A stretch of 64,000 nucleotides of DNA from an uncultured Isosphaeraceae bacterium (GTDB lineage Bacteria > Planctomycetota > Planctomycetia > Isosphaerales > Isosphaeraceae), in NCBI GenBank assembly GCA_945957605.1, contig CAMFLR010000014.1:124001-188000 (forward strand). Direction: 5' to 3'. The position numbers and the translations under genes are program-made. Shown piece after piece: positions 49,827 through 59,578 of the stretch. The notes under the pieces were generated by a model. The model ran no database searches, was not told the DNA's origin, and worked only from the letters and a program-made list of their open reading frames with translations. How positions within the stretch are numbered: the stretch's first letter is position 1; every line of letters begins with the position of its first letter.

Positions 49827-50042
49827 ATGCGCGTTCTTCGAGTCCTCAACGTTGGTGGCTATTTCCTGAGCTCAGTTCTTTGCGGTGGCTTGCTGCTGAC
49901 GACAGCTGGCTGCGAAGACAGCAAGAAGGGCGACGGCACGGCCGTTCCCGCCACCGATCCCGCAAAGATCGCGGCCGAAAAAGAAGCCCGCGAGAAGTTC
50001 ATGAAAGAAGGCGGCAACAAGTCCGCGGCCCCCAAGAAATAA
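49827..50042 (+). CDS. Small lipoprotein preceding a DUF1559 gene
   Basis: The product has 71 residues. The N-terminal signal ends in a lipobox (GGLLLTTAGC, Cys29), so the mature protein is a 43-residue lipoprotein. That mature part is charged and Lys/Glu-rich (PAKIAAEKEAREKFMKEGGN, tail SAAPKK), likely a short helix. A DUF1559 gene follows 143 nt downstream. The same arrangement (small lipoprotein, then DUF1559) recurs at 62459-63955. The function is unknown. Confidence 0.8.
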   Translation: MRVLRVLNVGGYFLSSVLCGGLLLTTAGCEDSKKGDGTAVPATDPAKIAAEKEAREKFMKEGGNKSAAPKK

Positions 50043-50185
50043 GTTCGCGTCTCATCCGGCGCGGCTTTTGCCAGACACTTCCTTATGGGAGCGTCTGGTT
50101 CCAGTGCTGGTCCCTCTCCCGGACGGGCGTGTGAGCTCGTCCGATTCTGGACCCGGTATCATTCGTTCGTTTTGGAGTTCGAAGA

Positions 50186-51241
50186 ATGCAAAAGTCAGGG
50201 AAACGCGGTTTTACGCTCATCGAGCTGCTGGTGGTGATCGCGATCATCGCGGTCCTCATCGCGCTCCTGCTGCCCGCAGTGCAAGCCGCCCGTGAAGCGG
50301 CCCGCCGCTCGCAGTGCGTCAACAACCTCAAGCAGATCGGCCTCGGTCTGCACAACTACCACTCGTCCGTCGACAGGTTCCCCCTCGGCAAGTCCCAGGG
50401 CTTGAACAACGTTGGCAGCTACGGTGGTTGGACGGACTGGAGCTCGCAGTCCATGTTGCTCGGCTACATGGAACAGGGCCCGCTCTACAACTCGATCAAC
50501 TTCAACTTCCTCGGCGGGTATGACGTTGCCGGCAGCGTCAATTCCACGGCCTGGAATACCAAGCTCAACATGTTCCTCTGCCCCTCCGACACGAACGCGG
50601 GCAGCGGCACCGGTAACAACAACACCAACAGCTACCGTGGCAGCATCGGTACCACGACCGACATCGGGCAGTACTCGAACAAGAACTCGACCGGTATCTT
50701 CGCCTACAACGTGAGCTTCGGCCTGCGTGACGTGGTCGACGGCACCTCGAACACCGTCGCGTACAGCGAATCGCTGTGCGGTGCCCCCAGCACGCTCCCC
50801 GGCCAGGCCGCCAACGGCGTGACCGGCGTCGGTGGTGCCAGCGGCGGTCAGTTCCTCGACGCCTCGGCCCCGGTTGGCTCGACCAACTACACCGCGGTCA
50901 TCAACGCTCTGCAGGCTTGCAGCGCCGCGAACAAGTCGGGTACGAACGTCACCAACAGCACCGGCAACCGCTGGGGCTGGGGTGCCACTTCGCACACCCT
51001 GTTCAACACCGTTGCCACCCCGAACACGAGCTACAAGTTCAACTCGTGCCGCGTGGGTTGCGGTGGTTGCGGCGTCGACGACGGTATCTTCTCGAACGCC
51101 CAGAGCTTCCACTCGGGCGGCGTGAACGTGCTGATGGCCGACGGTAGCGTTCGCTTCGTCAAGGATTCGATCAGCATGCAGACCTGGGAAGCCATCGGCA
51201 CCCGGGCCAACGGCGAAGTTGTTTCGTCCGACTCCTATTGA
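50186..51241 (+). CDS. DUF1559 protein with prepilin-type N-terminus
   Basis: The product has 351 residues. The N-terminus [20 protein letters not shown] has a type IV prepilin cleavage motif (GFTLIE, cut after G) followed by [20 protein letters not shown]. The C-terminus has the DUF1559 hallmark [20 protein letters not shown] (about 306-325). The protein is thought to be an exported pseudopilin-like component; planctomycetes encode dozens. Its middle region is Asn/Thr/Ser-rich. It follows a small lipoprotein gene. It is very similar to the third copy at 62846 in its first 60 residues. Confidence 0.95.
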   Translation: MQKSGKRGFTLIELLVVIAIIAVLIALLLPAVQAAREAARRSQCVNNLKQIGLGLHNYHSSVDRFPLGKSQGLNNVGSYGGWTDWSSQSMLLGYMEQGPLYNSINFNFLGGYDVAGSVNSTAWNTKLNMFLCPSDTNAGSGTGNNNTNSYRGSIGTTTDIGQYSNKNSTGIFAYNVSFGLRDVVDGTSNTVAYSESLCGAPSTLPGQAANGVTGVGGASGGQFLDASAPVGSTNYTAVINALQACSAANKSGTNVTNSTGNRWGWGATSHTLFNTVATPNTSYKFNSCRVGCGGCGVDDGIFSNAQSFHSGGVNVLMADGSVRFVKDSISMQTWEAIGTRANGEVVSSDSY

Positions 51242-51276
51242 TCGACCGATGCCGTAACATACCCTCAGACGGGAAC

Positions 51277-51310
51277 CGGGCGGGCCGGCAAACTCCGCCC
51301 GCCCGAGTTT
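51277..51310 (+). terminator. GC-rich terminator hairpin after the first DUF1559 gene
   Basis: CGGGCGGG (51277-51284) pairs with CCCGCCCG (51298-51305), with CGG and CCG extending the stem around a 6-nt loop, and AGTTTCTTGG follows. It lies 36 nt after the DUF1559 stop and 23 nt before the next ATG. Confidence 0.6.
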
Positions 51311-51332
51311 CTTGGTTGCGAGGGTAAGGTTC

Positions 51333-54245
51333 ATGCGGCGCGGGCTTATCATTGCGATTGTTTCGCTTCTGGTTCTCGCATGGCCGGCTTACCGGCTGTA
51401 CGAGAACCAGCGTTTTTTTACAGAGCTCGCCAACGCGCGTCGCGAGATTGCCGCCGGTTCATTCGCGTCCGCCGGTGATCGCCTCAAGTCACTTCTCGCG
51501 CACTCGCCCGATGATCCCGAGCTTCATTTCCTCGCCGGAATCTGCGACTCCAACGCAGGAAACATCGACTCAGCGCTCGCCAACTGGAACCAGATCCCAA
51601 CTGGCTCTCTCCGCGCTGCCGAAGCCGCATCAATGGCCGGCCGCCTCGCACTCGATCACGGACGCTATCGAGTCGCAGAAGAACGACTCCTCATCGCCGC
51701 ACGCGGATCGACATCCGCCGCAGACGATGCGCGCCAGGCGCTCGGCAAGCTCTACTGGTTCACCGGCCGTTCGACCGCCTTCGCACAACTCCTACGCGAC
51801 GGCTGGACCTCAACACGCGACCCCGCCGGCTCACTCCGCGTTCTCTGGCAACTCGAAGCTGACGCGCATCCCTTGGCGGCGATCGGCGAAAGTGTTGAAA
51901 ATGCCTACAAGGAATCACCGAACGACGATCGCGTCTGGCTGGCGAAGGCCGATCTCGCGACTCGTTCCGGCGAGTTCGCCGAGGCCGAATCCTGGCTCTC
52001 ACGCTGCGAAAAAGAACGTCCCAATGACGTTGCGGTTTCAATCGCACGCCTGAATCTCGCATTGGCGACCGAGAACTCCGCTGCCGCCACACAAGCCCTG
52101 CGACAAATCCCGGCGAACGACCTGCCAAGCTCGCGAATCGCCGCGCTGCGGGCCTGGTTCGCTGCACGCCGCGGCGACAATGCTGCCGAAAAAACCGCAC
52201 TCAAGGATCTGATCACCGCCGATCCCAGCGATTCCTCAGCGCTCGAACGACTCGCGGTACTCGCGACCGCCTCGGGCGATCCCACCACGGCCAGCGACTT
52301 GAGACGCCGCAAGTCCGAGATCGATCGCGACAAAGAATCCTATCGCAAATTGATCATGGAGCCCGATCCAACTGCGCACGCACGCGAACTGGCGGCTCTT
52401 GCGGAACGACTCGGCCGCCGGTTCGACGCGCGATCGTGGTGGACTCTCGAATCGCGCCGCGGCGGAGACGACTCCGATGCCCGTGCGGCAATTGCTCGGC
52501 TCGGCAATGAAACCGCTCCCCCCACCGCCGCCGGTAAAACCGCCGCCGACCTGCTAGCCGATGTGCTGCCTTCCGATTCAACGGCTCCAAAATCACCAAA
52601 TCGTCGAAATGTGAACGCGCCAGTGCTTGTAGAATCGGCCGAAAAGATGGGTCTACGTTTCACGTTCAACAGCGGTCAATCCCCCCAACGCCAGCTTCCC
52701 GAAACCATGAGCGGCGGCATCGCCCTGATTGATTACGACGGCGACGGCCTGCTCGACGTCTACACGATTCAAGGCGGCCAATTTCCCCCGCCCGAATCCG
52801 CGCGTTGCAGCGATCGACTCTTTCGCAATCGGGGCGATGGCACATTTGAAGACGTCACGAAGTCCTCACGAATCGCCGATATGCCCGGCGGCTATGGCCA
52901 CGGCACGGCGGTTGGCGATTTTGATAACGACGGCCACGCCGACCTGTTCATTACCCGTTGGCGATCGTACTCACTTTATCGCAATCGGGGCGATGGTACG
53001 TTTGAAGATATCACTGTGCGAGTTGGTCTTGGTGGCGACCGTGACTGGCCCACATCCGCCGCATGGTCTGATCTCGATGGCGACGGCGATCTCGACCTCT
53101 ATGTCTGCCATTATCTCGCGTGGGACAGCGCAAATCCTCGTCTCTGCCAACGTCCCGGCGCAGAGGGACACACCTACTGCGACCCGCGCGATTTCGCCGC
53201 CCTGCCCGACCATCTCTTTCGCAACGACGGCGGTAAATTCGTCGACGTCTCGTCTCAGGCAGGTTTGATTCCGAATGATGGTCGCGGGCTTGGAGTCGTT
53301 GCCGCTGACGTCGACGACGATGGCAAGCCCGAGCTTTTCGTTGCAAACGACACCACGGCGAACTTGCTCTACCACAACCTTGGCGGTCTGCGTTTTCGCG
53401 AGTGCGGCACCGAAAACGGCGTGGCTGGAAACGCGAGCGGCAGTTTCCTCGCCGGCATGGGAATCGGCTGCGGCGACCTCAATGGCGACGGCCTGATCGA
53501 CCTCGCTGTGACCAATTTTTATGGCGAATCCACCACGTTTTATCGCGGCCTCGGCGGCGGCCAGTTCGGTGACGGCACGGTCGATATCGGCCTCGCTGCT
53601 CCCAGCCGGTTCCTCCTCGGCTTCGGTATTGCGTTTCTCGACCTCGATAATGATGGCCATCTCGACCTTGCAACGGCAAATGGTCATGTGAACGATTACC
53701 GCCCCAGCACGCCCTATGCCATGTCCGGCCTGTTGATGATGGGCACGACTTCGGGCCGTCTCATCGACGTTTCCAAACGTGTCGGAGCTTCTTGGGAGAA
53801 GCCTCGAGTCGGTCGCGGGCTTGCGGCAGGAGATCTCGATAACGATGGCCGCGTCGATCTGCTGCTCGTTTCGCGCGACGAACCGCTCGCCGTCTTTCAC
53901 AACGAGACACCGGGCGGAAACTTCGTCACGTTGCAGCTCGAAGGAACGAAGTCGCAACACGACGCGATCGGATCCAGAGTCACGCTTACCTCGGGCGGTC
54001 GTCGCCAGGTGGCGCAACGATTCGGCGGCGGCAGTTACCTTTCCGCGTCGGATGGCCGTCTTCACTTCGGCGTCGGGGCCGCACAAACGATCGACGCAAT
54101 CGAAATTCGCTGGCCTTCCGGGCGTGTCGATACCTTCAAAAATCTCGCGACCAATCGCGCCTATCTCCTCCGCGAAGGTAATGCTCAGCCGCAAGCACTC
54201 AACGGCTGGAAATCGCAACCCGCGATCAGCAATCCGGCGCGATAA
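51333..54245 (+). CDS. CRTAC1-type protein: TPR region, VCBS/FG-GAP repeats, ASPIC-UnbV domain
   Basis: The product has 970 residues. An N-terminal signal anchor (about 1-18) is followed by a helical TPR-like part (about 25-340). Seven or more Asp-rich calcium-binding repeats follow, such as DYDGDGLLDVYTIQ, DFDNDGHADLFITR, DLDGDGDLDLYVCH, DVDDDGKPELFVAN, DLNGDGLIDLAVTN and DLDNDGHLDLATAN (roughly 410-820). The C-terminus is an ASPIC/UnbV domain (SGGRRQVAQRFGGGSYLSAS, HFGVGAAQTIDAIEIRWPSG, residues about 890-950). These proteins form beta-propellers on the cell surface. The ATG at 51333 is chosen because GAGGG lies 8 nt upstream. Confidence 0.92.
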   Translation: MRRGLIIAIVSLLVLAWPAYRLYENQRFFTELANARREIAAGSFASAGDRLKSLLAHSPDDPELHFLAGICDSNAGNIDSALANWNQIPTGSLRAAEAASMAGRLALDHGRYRVAEERLLIAARGSTSAADDARQALGKLYWFTGRSTAFAQLLRDGWTSTRDPAGSLRVLWQLEADAHPLAAIGESVENAYKESPNDDRVWLAKADLATRSGEFAEAESWLSRCEKERPNDVAVSIARLNLALATENSAAATQALRQIPANDLPSSRIAALRAWFAARRGDNAAEKTALKDLITADPSDSSALERLAVLATASGDPTTASDLRRRKSEIDRDKESYRKLIMEPDPTAHARELAALAERLGRRFDARSWWTLESRRGGDDSDARAAIARLGNETAPPTAAGKTAADLLADVLPSDSTAPKSPNRRNVNAPVLVESAEKMGLRFTFNSGQSPQRQLPETMSGGIALIDYDGDGLLDVYTIQGGQFPPPESARCSDRLFRNRGDGTFEDVTKSSRIADMPGGYGHGTAVGDFDNDGHADLFITRWRSYSLYRNRGDGTFEDITVRVGLGGDRDWPTSAAWSDLDGDGDLDLYVCHYLAWDSANPRLCQRPGAEGHTYCDPRDFAALPDHLFRNDGGKFVDVSSQAGLIPNDGRGLGVVAADVDDDGKPELFVANDTTANLLYHNLGGLRFRECGTENGVAGNASGSFLAGMGIGCGDLNGDGLIDLAVTNFYGESTTFYRGLGGGQFGDGTVDIGLAAPSRFLLGFGIAFLDLDNDGHLDLATANGHVNDYRPSTPYAMSGLLMMGTTSGRLIDVSKRVGASWEKPRVGRGLAAGDLDNDGRVDLLLVSRDEPLAVFHNETPGGNFVTLQLEGTKSQHDAIGSRVTLTSGGRRQVAQRFGGGSYLSASDGRLHFGVGAAQTIDAIEIRWPSGRVDTFKNLATNRAYLLREGNAQPQALNGWKSQPAISNPAR

Positions 54246-54292
54246 CACGGCATACTTTCCTGCCGCGATAGAATGTCGTAAGCCACGAGAAT

Positions 54293-55399
54293 ATGCCTTC
54301 TGAACATGGCATCGCGGCAGGAGCGTATAAAATCGTGAAAAACGACTTGCTCGCACAAATCGGCATACGTCTACCAATCATCCAGGCGCCAATGGCCGGC
54401 ATCTCCACGCCGAAAATGGCCGCCGCGGTTTCGAATGCGGGTGGTCTGGGATCGATCGGCATCGGCAATCTCAGCACCGCTGCCGCCCAGATGATGATTG
54501 CGCAGGTTCGCAGCGCAACGAGCGGTCCATTCAACGTCAATGTCTTCTGCCATCGCCCCGCCATAGCAAATCACGCAGTCGAATCAGACTGGCTCGCACG
54601 GCTCACCCCCGAATTCACACGCTTCGGTGTAAACCCGCCCGATCGTCTCCGCGAAATCTACCTCAGCTTCGTCGACGACCGAGCCACTCAAGAAATGCTC
54701 ATCTCCGAACGTCCGCCGGTCGTGAGCTTCCATTTCGGATTGCCGTCGCGCGAAGTCATCGACTCACTCAAAAACGCGGGTGTGATTCTGCTCGCGACTG
54801 CCACCAATTTGCATGAGGCAAAACTCATCGACGAGGCGGGAATCGACGCGATCGTCGCGCAAGGATACGAAGCCGGCGGACATCGCGGCATGTTTGAGCC
54901 TGACGAACGCGACGATGCACTTGGCACCATGGCCCTCACTCGGCTTATCGCTTCTTCGATGAATCGCCCGGTCATCGCGGCGGGCGGAATTATGGATGGC
55001 GCCGGTATTGCCGCGGCGCTGGCTCTCGGCGCAACCGCCGCGCAGCTTGGCACCGCATTTCTGCTTTGCCCCGAGTCATCCGCCGACGCCGGCTACCGCG
55101 CCACACTCACAAGCGAAGCCGCGCTGCACACGACGATGACACGCGCCATCTCTGGACGTCCCGCGCGATCGTTACCCAATCGCCTCACAACGATCGGCGA
55201 TACAACACGCAACGCTGAAATCCCCGATTACCCCATCGCCTACGACGCCGCCAAATCACTGCACGCGATAGCCGCACGATCGGGCGAATTCGGCTACGGC
55301 GCACAATGGGCCGGCCAGGGCGCGGCACTTACACGCTCGCTCACCGCAGCGGATTTAATGGCCACACTTGAACGCGAGTGGAGAAATGCTTCGCGTTGA
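54293..55399 (+). CDS. Nitronate monooxygenase (FMN-dependent)
   Basis: This is a TIM-barrel flavoenzyme of the nitronate monooxygenase / enoyl-reductase-like family, 368 residues. Motifs are RLPIIQAPMAGISTPKMAAA (about residues 23-42), GGLGSIGIGNLS, NVNVFCHRP, AQGYEAGGHRGMF (phosphate-binding Gly and catalytic His region) and AAGGIMDGAGIAAALALGAT with QLGTAFLLC. It oxidises nitronates (alkyl nitronates, propionate-3-nitronate) in characterised members. A GTG at 54335 is an alternative start that would bring the protein to the usual length. Confidence 0.93.
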   Translation: MPSEHGIAAGAYKIVKNDLLAQIGIRLPIIQAPMAGISTPKMAAAVSNAGGLGSIGIGNLSTAAAQMMIAQVRSATSGPFNVNVFCHRPAIANHAVESDWLARLTPEFTRFGVNPPDRLREIYLSFVDDRATQEMLISERPPVVSFHFGLPSREVIDSLKNAGVILLATATNLHEAKLIDEAGIDAIVAQGYEAGGHRGMFEPDERDDALGTMALTRLIASSMNRPVIAAGGIMDGAGIAAALALGATAAQLGTAFLLCPESSADAGYRATLTSEAALHTTMTRAISGRPARSLPNRLTTIGDTTRNAEIPDYPIAYDAAKSLHAIAARSGEFGYGAQWAGQGAALTRSLTAADLMATLEREWRNASR

Positions 55400-55501
55400 T
55401 CAGTGCAGCGTTTCGATAGCCCTGGATCGAATTCGCAAGATCGTTTCGCGGCCCGATCCCCTACCGATCGGGCGCGCGGAACGGCCCCTGGTTAGCTTGC
55501 G

Positions 55502-56512
55502 CTACTTCACGCCAATCACCATCGAATCGGGTCCAGCAAGATGCTCGACGCGAGTTTCCTTGAAGCCGGCCTCGCGCATCCAACCCGAGCAATCAGCCCC
55601 CGAATAATCGAAGCCGCCGGGAGTTTCAATCAACATATTCAGGCTCATCAGCAGTCCAAACGCATTCGTCCGGCGCTCGTCGTCGATGAGTGCCTCGAAC
55701 ACGATGAACGAACCACCATCCGGCAGCGCATCGTACGCCTTGCGAATGAGCATTTGCTTCGTGGGCAAATCCCAGTCGTGCAAAATGTGTCCCATAATGA
55801 TCACATCAGCACGCGGAAGCGGTTCCTTGAAAAAATCGAGCGGCGCGAATTTCACGCGATCCTGCATGCCATTCGACGCCACATAACGCTCGAACACCGG
55901 CTTCACGACCGGCAAATCGGCACCAGTTCCCTTGAGACGTTGATGGGCCTGAGCCAGCACAACTGGTAACGCTCCCTGCGCTGCACCAACATCAACGAAT
56001 GATTGATATTTCTCCCACGGAAACTTGTGCGCCAGCGAGCGAGCAATACCAACGCTCAGCCCCGTCATCGCCGATAGAAATTGTTCGAGCCGCGCGGGGT
56101 CGCTATAAAGCGTCTCGAACAAGCCGTCGCCATGCTTCGACTCATTTTGCGGCTGGCCCGTTTTGAGCCCTTCCGTCAGTTCGGCCCAGAAACGAAACAG
56201 CCGAGCGCTCATCATCTCCAGCATGCCACCGACATACGACGGCTTCGCGCGGTCGAGAAACAGACCGGTCGCAGTCGTGTTCGCGTACAATCCATCCTGA
56301 CGCTCAAGCATCCCAAGCGCCACGAGCGCGTCGAAGAAATCACGCGCCGCCCGTTCATGAATCCCCAACCGATCGCGAAGCGCATCGAGTGACGCCGGGC
56401 CTTTTGCAAGCTCGGTAAAAACACCCAGTTCCACCGCACTCAGCAGCGTTTTCGAGCCCCAGCAGCCGAACGCAAGTTGCATAATCGCGTCGGGGGTAAC
56501 GTCCTGTGCCAT
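55502..56512 (-). CDS. SAM-dependent O-methyltransferase (ASMT/COMT type)
   Basis: The product has 336 residues. The N-terminal dimerisation domain is winged-helix-like ([40 protein letters not shown]). The SAM-binding Rossmann domain begins at [20 protein letters not shown] (about residue 172), with [17 protein letters not shown] carrying the catalytic His region, and [16 protein letters not shown]. These match small-molecule O-methyltransferases such as hydroxyindole or polyketide methyltransferases; the substrate is unknown. It stands alone, in convergent orientation with the nitronate monooxygenase gene. Confidence 0.9.
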   Translation of the reverse strand: MAQDVTPDAIMQLAFGCWGSKTLLSAVELGVFTELAKGPASLDALRDRLGIHERAARDFFDALVALGMLERQDGLYANTTATGLFLDRAKPSYVGGMLEMMSARLFRFWAELTEGLKTGQPQNESKHGDGLFETLYSDPARLEQFLSAMTGLSVGIARSLAHKFPWEKYQSFVDVGAAQGALPVVLAQAHQRLKGTGADLPVVKPVFERYVASNGMQDRVKFAPLDFFKEPLPRADVIIMGHILHDWDLPTKQMLIRKAYDALPDGGSFIVFEALIDDERRTNAFGLLMSLNMLIETPGGFDYSGADCSGWMREAGFKETRVEHLAGPDSMVIGVK

Positions 56513-56781
56513 GGGAGAGATCCTTCAGTGATTTGTGTTCGCTCGATGACCTAAGAGCTGCTTGGGATCGACGGTGCATCTGCCCCAAGAACGATGATCA
56601 AATCGAAATCATGGAATCGATCTTGAACCGCCTCGATATCATAACAAGTCGCCAGCCATTTTTTCCGATTTCAGACCAGAAATCAAATCCACCAATTCCA
56701 ACATCATGTATTGTCAAATTAACTGTTTCATCGCGGTTGCCTGCATTGACGAATGCCGGAACATATCCAGCATACGATTCT

Positions 56782-57174
56782 TTATATCATCGGCCGTCCA
56801 AAGAACAGAACGTAGCCGTCAATATCTTCCAATTCGAAACCACGTAAGCCGTCATGAGTATCCTTGAGATGTTCCGAAAACGCGACACCTCGCGACGCAT
56901 ACTCCGCCGCCAGCGCATCGGGGTCGGGGACGTACAGGTACGCATCCCAGCGGGCTCCAGGATCGCGCTTGGAGTTGGGCAACGGATCGACATCAACCGC
57001 CTTGAACATGATCATCGCACGGCCTCTGCAAACGATGCCGAAGAAGATGTCATCGGCCGTCGGCCCCTCGAATGTGATCTCAAAGCCAAGCTGGTCGCGA
57101 TAGAATGCCAGCGATGAAGGGACGTCGCGCACGATGAAAAACGGCGAGATCCCGGAAATCTCTGCCTGGGTCAT
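56782..57174 (-). CDS. VOC-family protein (bleomycin-resistance-like)
   Basis: The 130-residue product has the vicinal oxygen chelate pattern: ISPFFIVRDVPSSLAFYRDQ, LGFEITFEGPTADDIFFGIV, then AYLYVPDPDALAAEYASRGV and DIDGYVLFFGRPM. It may bind or detoxify a small molecule. The ATG at 57174 has GGAGG just upstream. It is not similar in detail to the VOC gene at 48236. A 269-nt stretch without genes lies between it and the methyltransferase start. Confidence 0.88.
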   Translation of the reverse strand: MTQAEISGISPFFIVRDVPSSLAFYRDQLGFEITFEGPTADDIFFGIVCRGRAMIMFKAVDVDPLPNSKRDPGARWDAYLYVPDPDALAAEYASRGVAFSEHLKDTHDGLRGFELEDIDGYVLFFGRPMI

Positions 57175-57186
57175 CTCATCCTCCAA

Positions 57187-57517
57187 GGTTGGTCAAGCCT
57201 CGCTTGATGCGCCTTTATTTCGACAGTCTTTCAGTTTTCACACACCTCGTATTTGCCGAACCGCAATCGTCTGTTATTCTAAAGTAATTCTCGATCATAC
57301 GTATAAGCCGTAAGAGAGGAACAGGACCTACCTGTTCTTCACCAGAGCCTGGTCCCCTTTCAGTTGCTGGGGATCGGCCGCGGTTCGGCTTCGCCCGACG
57401 CAGGGCCTGGTCGCTAGTCGACACCATGATCCGGCAATGGCCGGCATGCGTTTGTTGTGGCTGCGCGTAAGCATTCTTCCTAACCTGTCGATCCCATAAC
57501 GATTCGGCGGCCCCCCA
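57187..57517. other. Intergenic region with a structured 5' leader
   Basis: There is no gene. A hairpin of 10 bp with one G-T pair (57316-57325 and 57331-57340, core GAACAGG-ACCTA-CCTGTTC) lies about 180 nt upstream of the zinc-ribbon gene. TTGCCG (57253-57258) and TATTCT (57275-57280), spaced 16 nt, form a weak promoter candidate for that gene. Together they suggest a transcript with a folded leader of about 230 nt. Confidence 0.4.
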
Positions 57518-58405
57518 ATGTCACTGAGTCTTGCTTGCCCTGCTTGTGGAAAAGTCTATAACCTCAGCGAGACGCTTGCGGGCAAAAAAGCACGCTGCAA
57601 AAAATGTGCAATTGTGTTCCGTATACCCTCTCTCGAGCCCGAAGTCGAAATTCTTGACTCCGACGTGGAGATCGAAACCCAACCAGAGCCCGAGCCTCCG
57701 CCTGTTCGGAGACGAAAGCGAAGCAGCACGTCGACTCCGGATGTTTGGGGCGACATCGAAGAGCCTCTTCCCGTGCTTCCGCCCAGGCCTCCGGCCGCAG
57801 AGCCGGAAGCGGCCCCCAAGAAGAAAAAGAAACGCAAAAAGAAACGGAGAAGAGGGACCAATTACTTCTACAACCCACCCGACGATGCAGGTAGCCCCTG
57901 GCCTGCGGTCGCTCTTTTCGTCGCGATGGCCGGCGGACTTTGGTGGTGGTGCCTGAACAAAAATCTCAGCACGGAAGATGAATATATCCGGCTGACCGGC
58001 GTGCTCCAAAGTTCTGATGAAAAGGTAACAATCAACCGGTATAACACGTCGCGCAGCGTGAATCTCTATTTCAAGAGCAACCCAATTCACTTTGTCGTCT
58101 CGTCGAATCTGTATCCTTCCAATTTCGAACGCAGAGACTTTCTTGACTGCATACATCCCGGCGCGACGCTCACTATCACCGTTCTCAAAGACCAGCTCAA
58201 CAACCCTCATCACGCACCGCTCGCCGGCGACGATAATATCGTCTATGTCTATGGAATCGAAAACGAAGTAGAAACCTTCCTCGCTCTCAAGAAGAGCATG
58301 GCATGGGAACGTGTCAATCTCATCCTTGGGTATATTGTCGCTGTGGGATTGACCGGATTCACGCTCAGGCTCACGTATGAAATCGTGCAAACTCCCCGCG
58401 ATTAG
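57518..58405 (+). CDS. MJ0042-type zinc-ribbon membrane protein
   Basis: The product has 295 residues and the function is unknown. The N-terminus has a zinc ribbon of MJ0042 type (LACPACGKVYNLSETLAGKK, ARCKKCAIVF; Cys pairs at about 7/10 and 27/30). After it come an acidic and Pro-rich stretch, a Lys/Arg-rich patch (KKKKKRKKKRRRGTN), a transmembrane helix (about 128-146) and a second one near the C-terminus (VNLILGYIVAVGLTGFTLRL). The external loop is beta-rich. The zinc ribbon lies on the cytoplasmic side in this topology. The Suppressor-of-fused gene follows 98 nt downstream. Confidence 0.85.
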   Translation: MSLSLACPACGKVYNLSETLAGKKARCKKCAIVFRIPSLEPEVEILDSDVEIETQPEPEPPPVRRRKRSSTSTPDVWGDIEEPLPVLPPRPPAAEPEAAPKKKKKRKKKRRRGTNYFYNPPDDAGSPWPAVALFVAMAGGLWWWCLNKNLSTEDEYIRLTGVLQSSDEKVTINRYNTSRSVNLYFKSNPIHFVVSSNLYPSNFERRDFLDCIHPGATLTITVLKDQLNNPHHAPLAGDDNIVYVYGIENEVETFLALKKSMAWERVNLILGYIVAVGLTGFTLRLTYEIVQTPRD

Positions 58406-58503
58406 CTCGCGAATAGACGAAAATCGCGTGCGAACCGGGCTCGCGTCCTGTACATTGCGCGCCTCATGCAACAGCCAGTCTGCCAATGCCAAAGGAGGCG
58501 ATG

Positions 58504-59544
58504 ATGCCGGAGACTTTGCTCGAAGATGTGGGGCCGAATGGTAACATTCAGGCGGTCGTCGAAGCACACGACGACGTCTGTTATTTTTATCTCTTTGGTG
58601 CGAAGGAAACCGAGTTCGGGATTCGCAGCGTCTGGGTGCGCAATCTCGCGCCCGCGGACGATGCGTTCGATATCGAGCGCCTGCGGGAAGGCGAGCCGGT
58701 CAAAAATCCCAGGGCAAACTGCTATCATCCCCAGGGGCTTCCCGCACCGAAGCCAGAGCATCTCAGAGTCGTCTGGCTGCCCGAAGGCAACGGTGCAGCG
58801 CTCTATGAAAACGACCAGCTACTCGCCATTATTCCGCCCTGGAGCGGAGTAAGAGGCTTCGACGGTTACGCACGCGACAACATTGGCGAAGGACCACTCG
58901 CCTGGGAACTCCGGCCAGAAAACGTCCTCATCAATGGTTTTCGCGAGGCTGAGGCGTACTGGAAACTGTGGGACGAACCGGGACTTTGGGCCTCGATCAG
59001 CAAGCCGCTTCTCGCCTCGATCGAAAAAACTCTCGGCGTCCACTCGAACTACTACGCCATCGATGGTGGAAACTGGCCGCCCAAAGCGATGGTGCGAATC
59101 CCGCGGAAAGACAGCGTGGTGCTGGTCACACTGGGAATGTGCCTGCGTCCGCAACCGAACGTCGAGACGACGACCGAACACCCCGAATCGCCGCGACGCA
59201 TCGAACTCGGCGCCGTCCTTCCCAAACGCTGGTCCGACGACGCAATCAAGGAATTCGGGCGATACATCAGCGCACAAAGTAATCTTCCCTGGAGCTATTA
59301 CACGTTCCTCGGCCCCGGTCACACGATTCCTTGCGACTCGTGGCAGAACCGCGAATTTTCGTCGGCTTTGCTTCAAACCAGTCATCCCGCCGTACCAACG
59401 CCCGCCCTCCCGCCACAGTTCGGCGATCCCGTGAACATATTATGGTTCACGCCCATTTCCGAAGCCGAGGTGCAAATGGCGATGGATCAGAGCAGCGATC
59501 GGCTCGTACAAACTTTGCCGAAGCGAAGGTGGGAGCAAGCGTAA
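58504..59544 (+). CDS. Suppressor-of-fused (SUFU) domain protein
   Basis: The product has 346 residues. The C-terminal half has the SUFU pattern: GPGHTIPCDSWQNREFSSAL followed by VNILWFTPISEAEVQMAMD (about residues 265-325). The SUFU domain is known from eukaryotic Hedgehog signalling and, in bacteria, mainly from polymorphic-toxin immunity proteins. The N-terminal half (FYLFGAKETEFGIRSVWVRN, EGNGAALYENDQLLAIIPPW) is a separate beta domain I do not recognise. The ATG at 58504 is favoured by AAGGAGG at 58492-58498. No toxin gene is adjacent. Confidence 0.82.
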   Translation: MPETLLEDVGPNGNIQAVVEAHDDVCYFYLFGAKETEFGIRSVWVRNLAPADDAFDIERLREGEPVKNPRANCYHPQGLPAPKPEHLRVVWLPEGNGAALYENDQLLAIIPPWSGVRGFDGYARDNIGEGPLAWELRPENVLINGFREAEAYWKLWDEPGLWASISKPLLASIEKTLGVHSNYYAIDGGNWPPKAMVRIPRKDSVVLVTLGMCLRPQPNVETTTEHPESPRRIELGAVLPKRWSDDAIKEFGRYISAQSNLPWSYYTFLGPGHTIPCDSWQNREFSSALLQTSHPAVPTPALPPQFGDPVNILWFTPISEAEVQMAMDQSSDRLVQTLPKRRWEQA

Positions 59545-59578
59545 AGTCATCAGAATGTTGATGCGATCGGAGACTTCG

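Noticed and set aside
52971-54377. 468-codon minus-strand frame opposite the CRTAC1 gene
   Set aside because: It is a shadow of the calcium-binding repeats; repeated GAC/GGC codons read backwards stay open.
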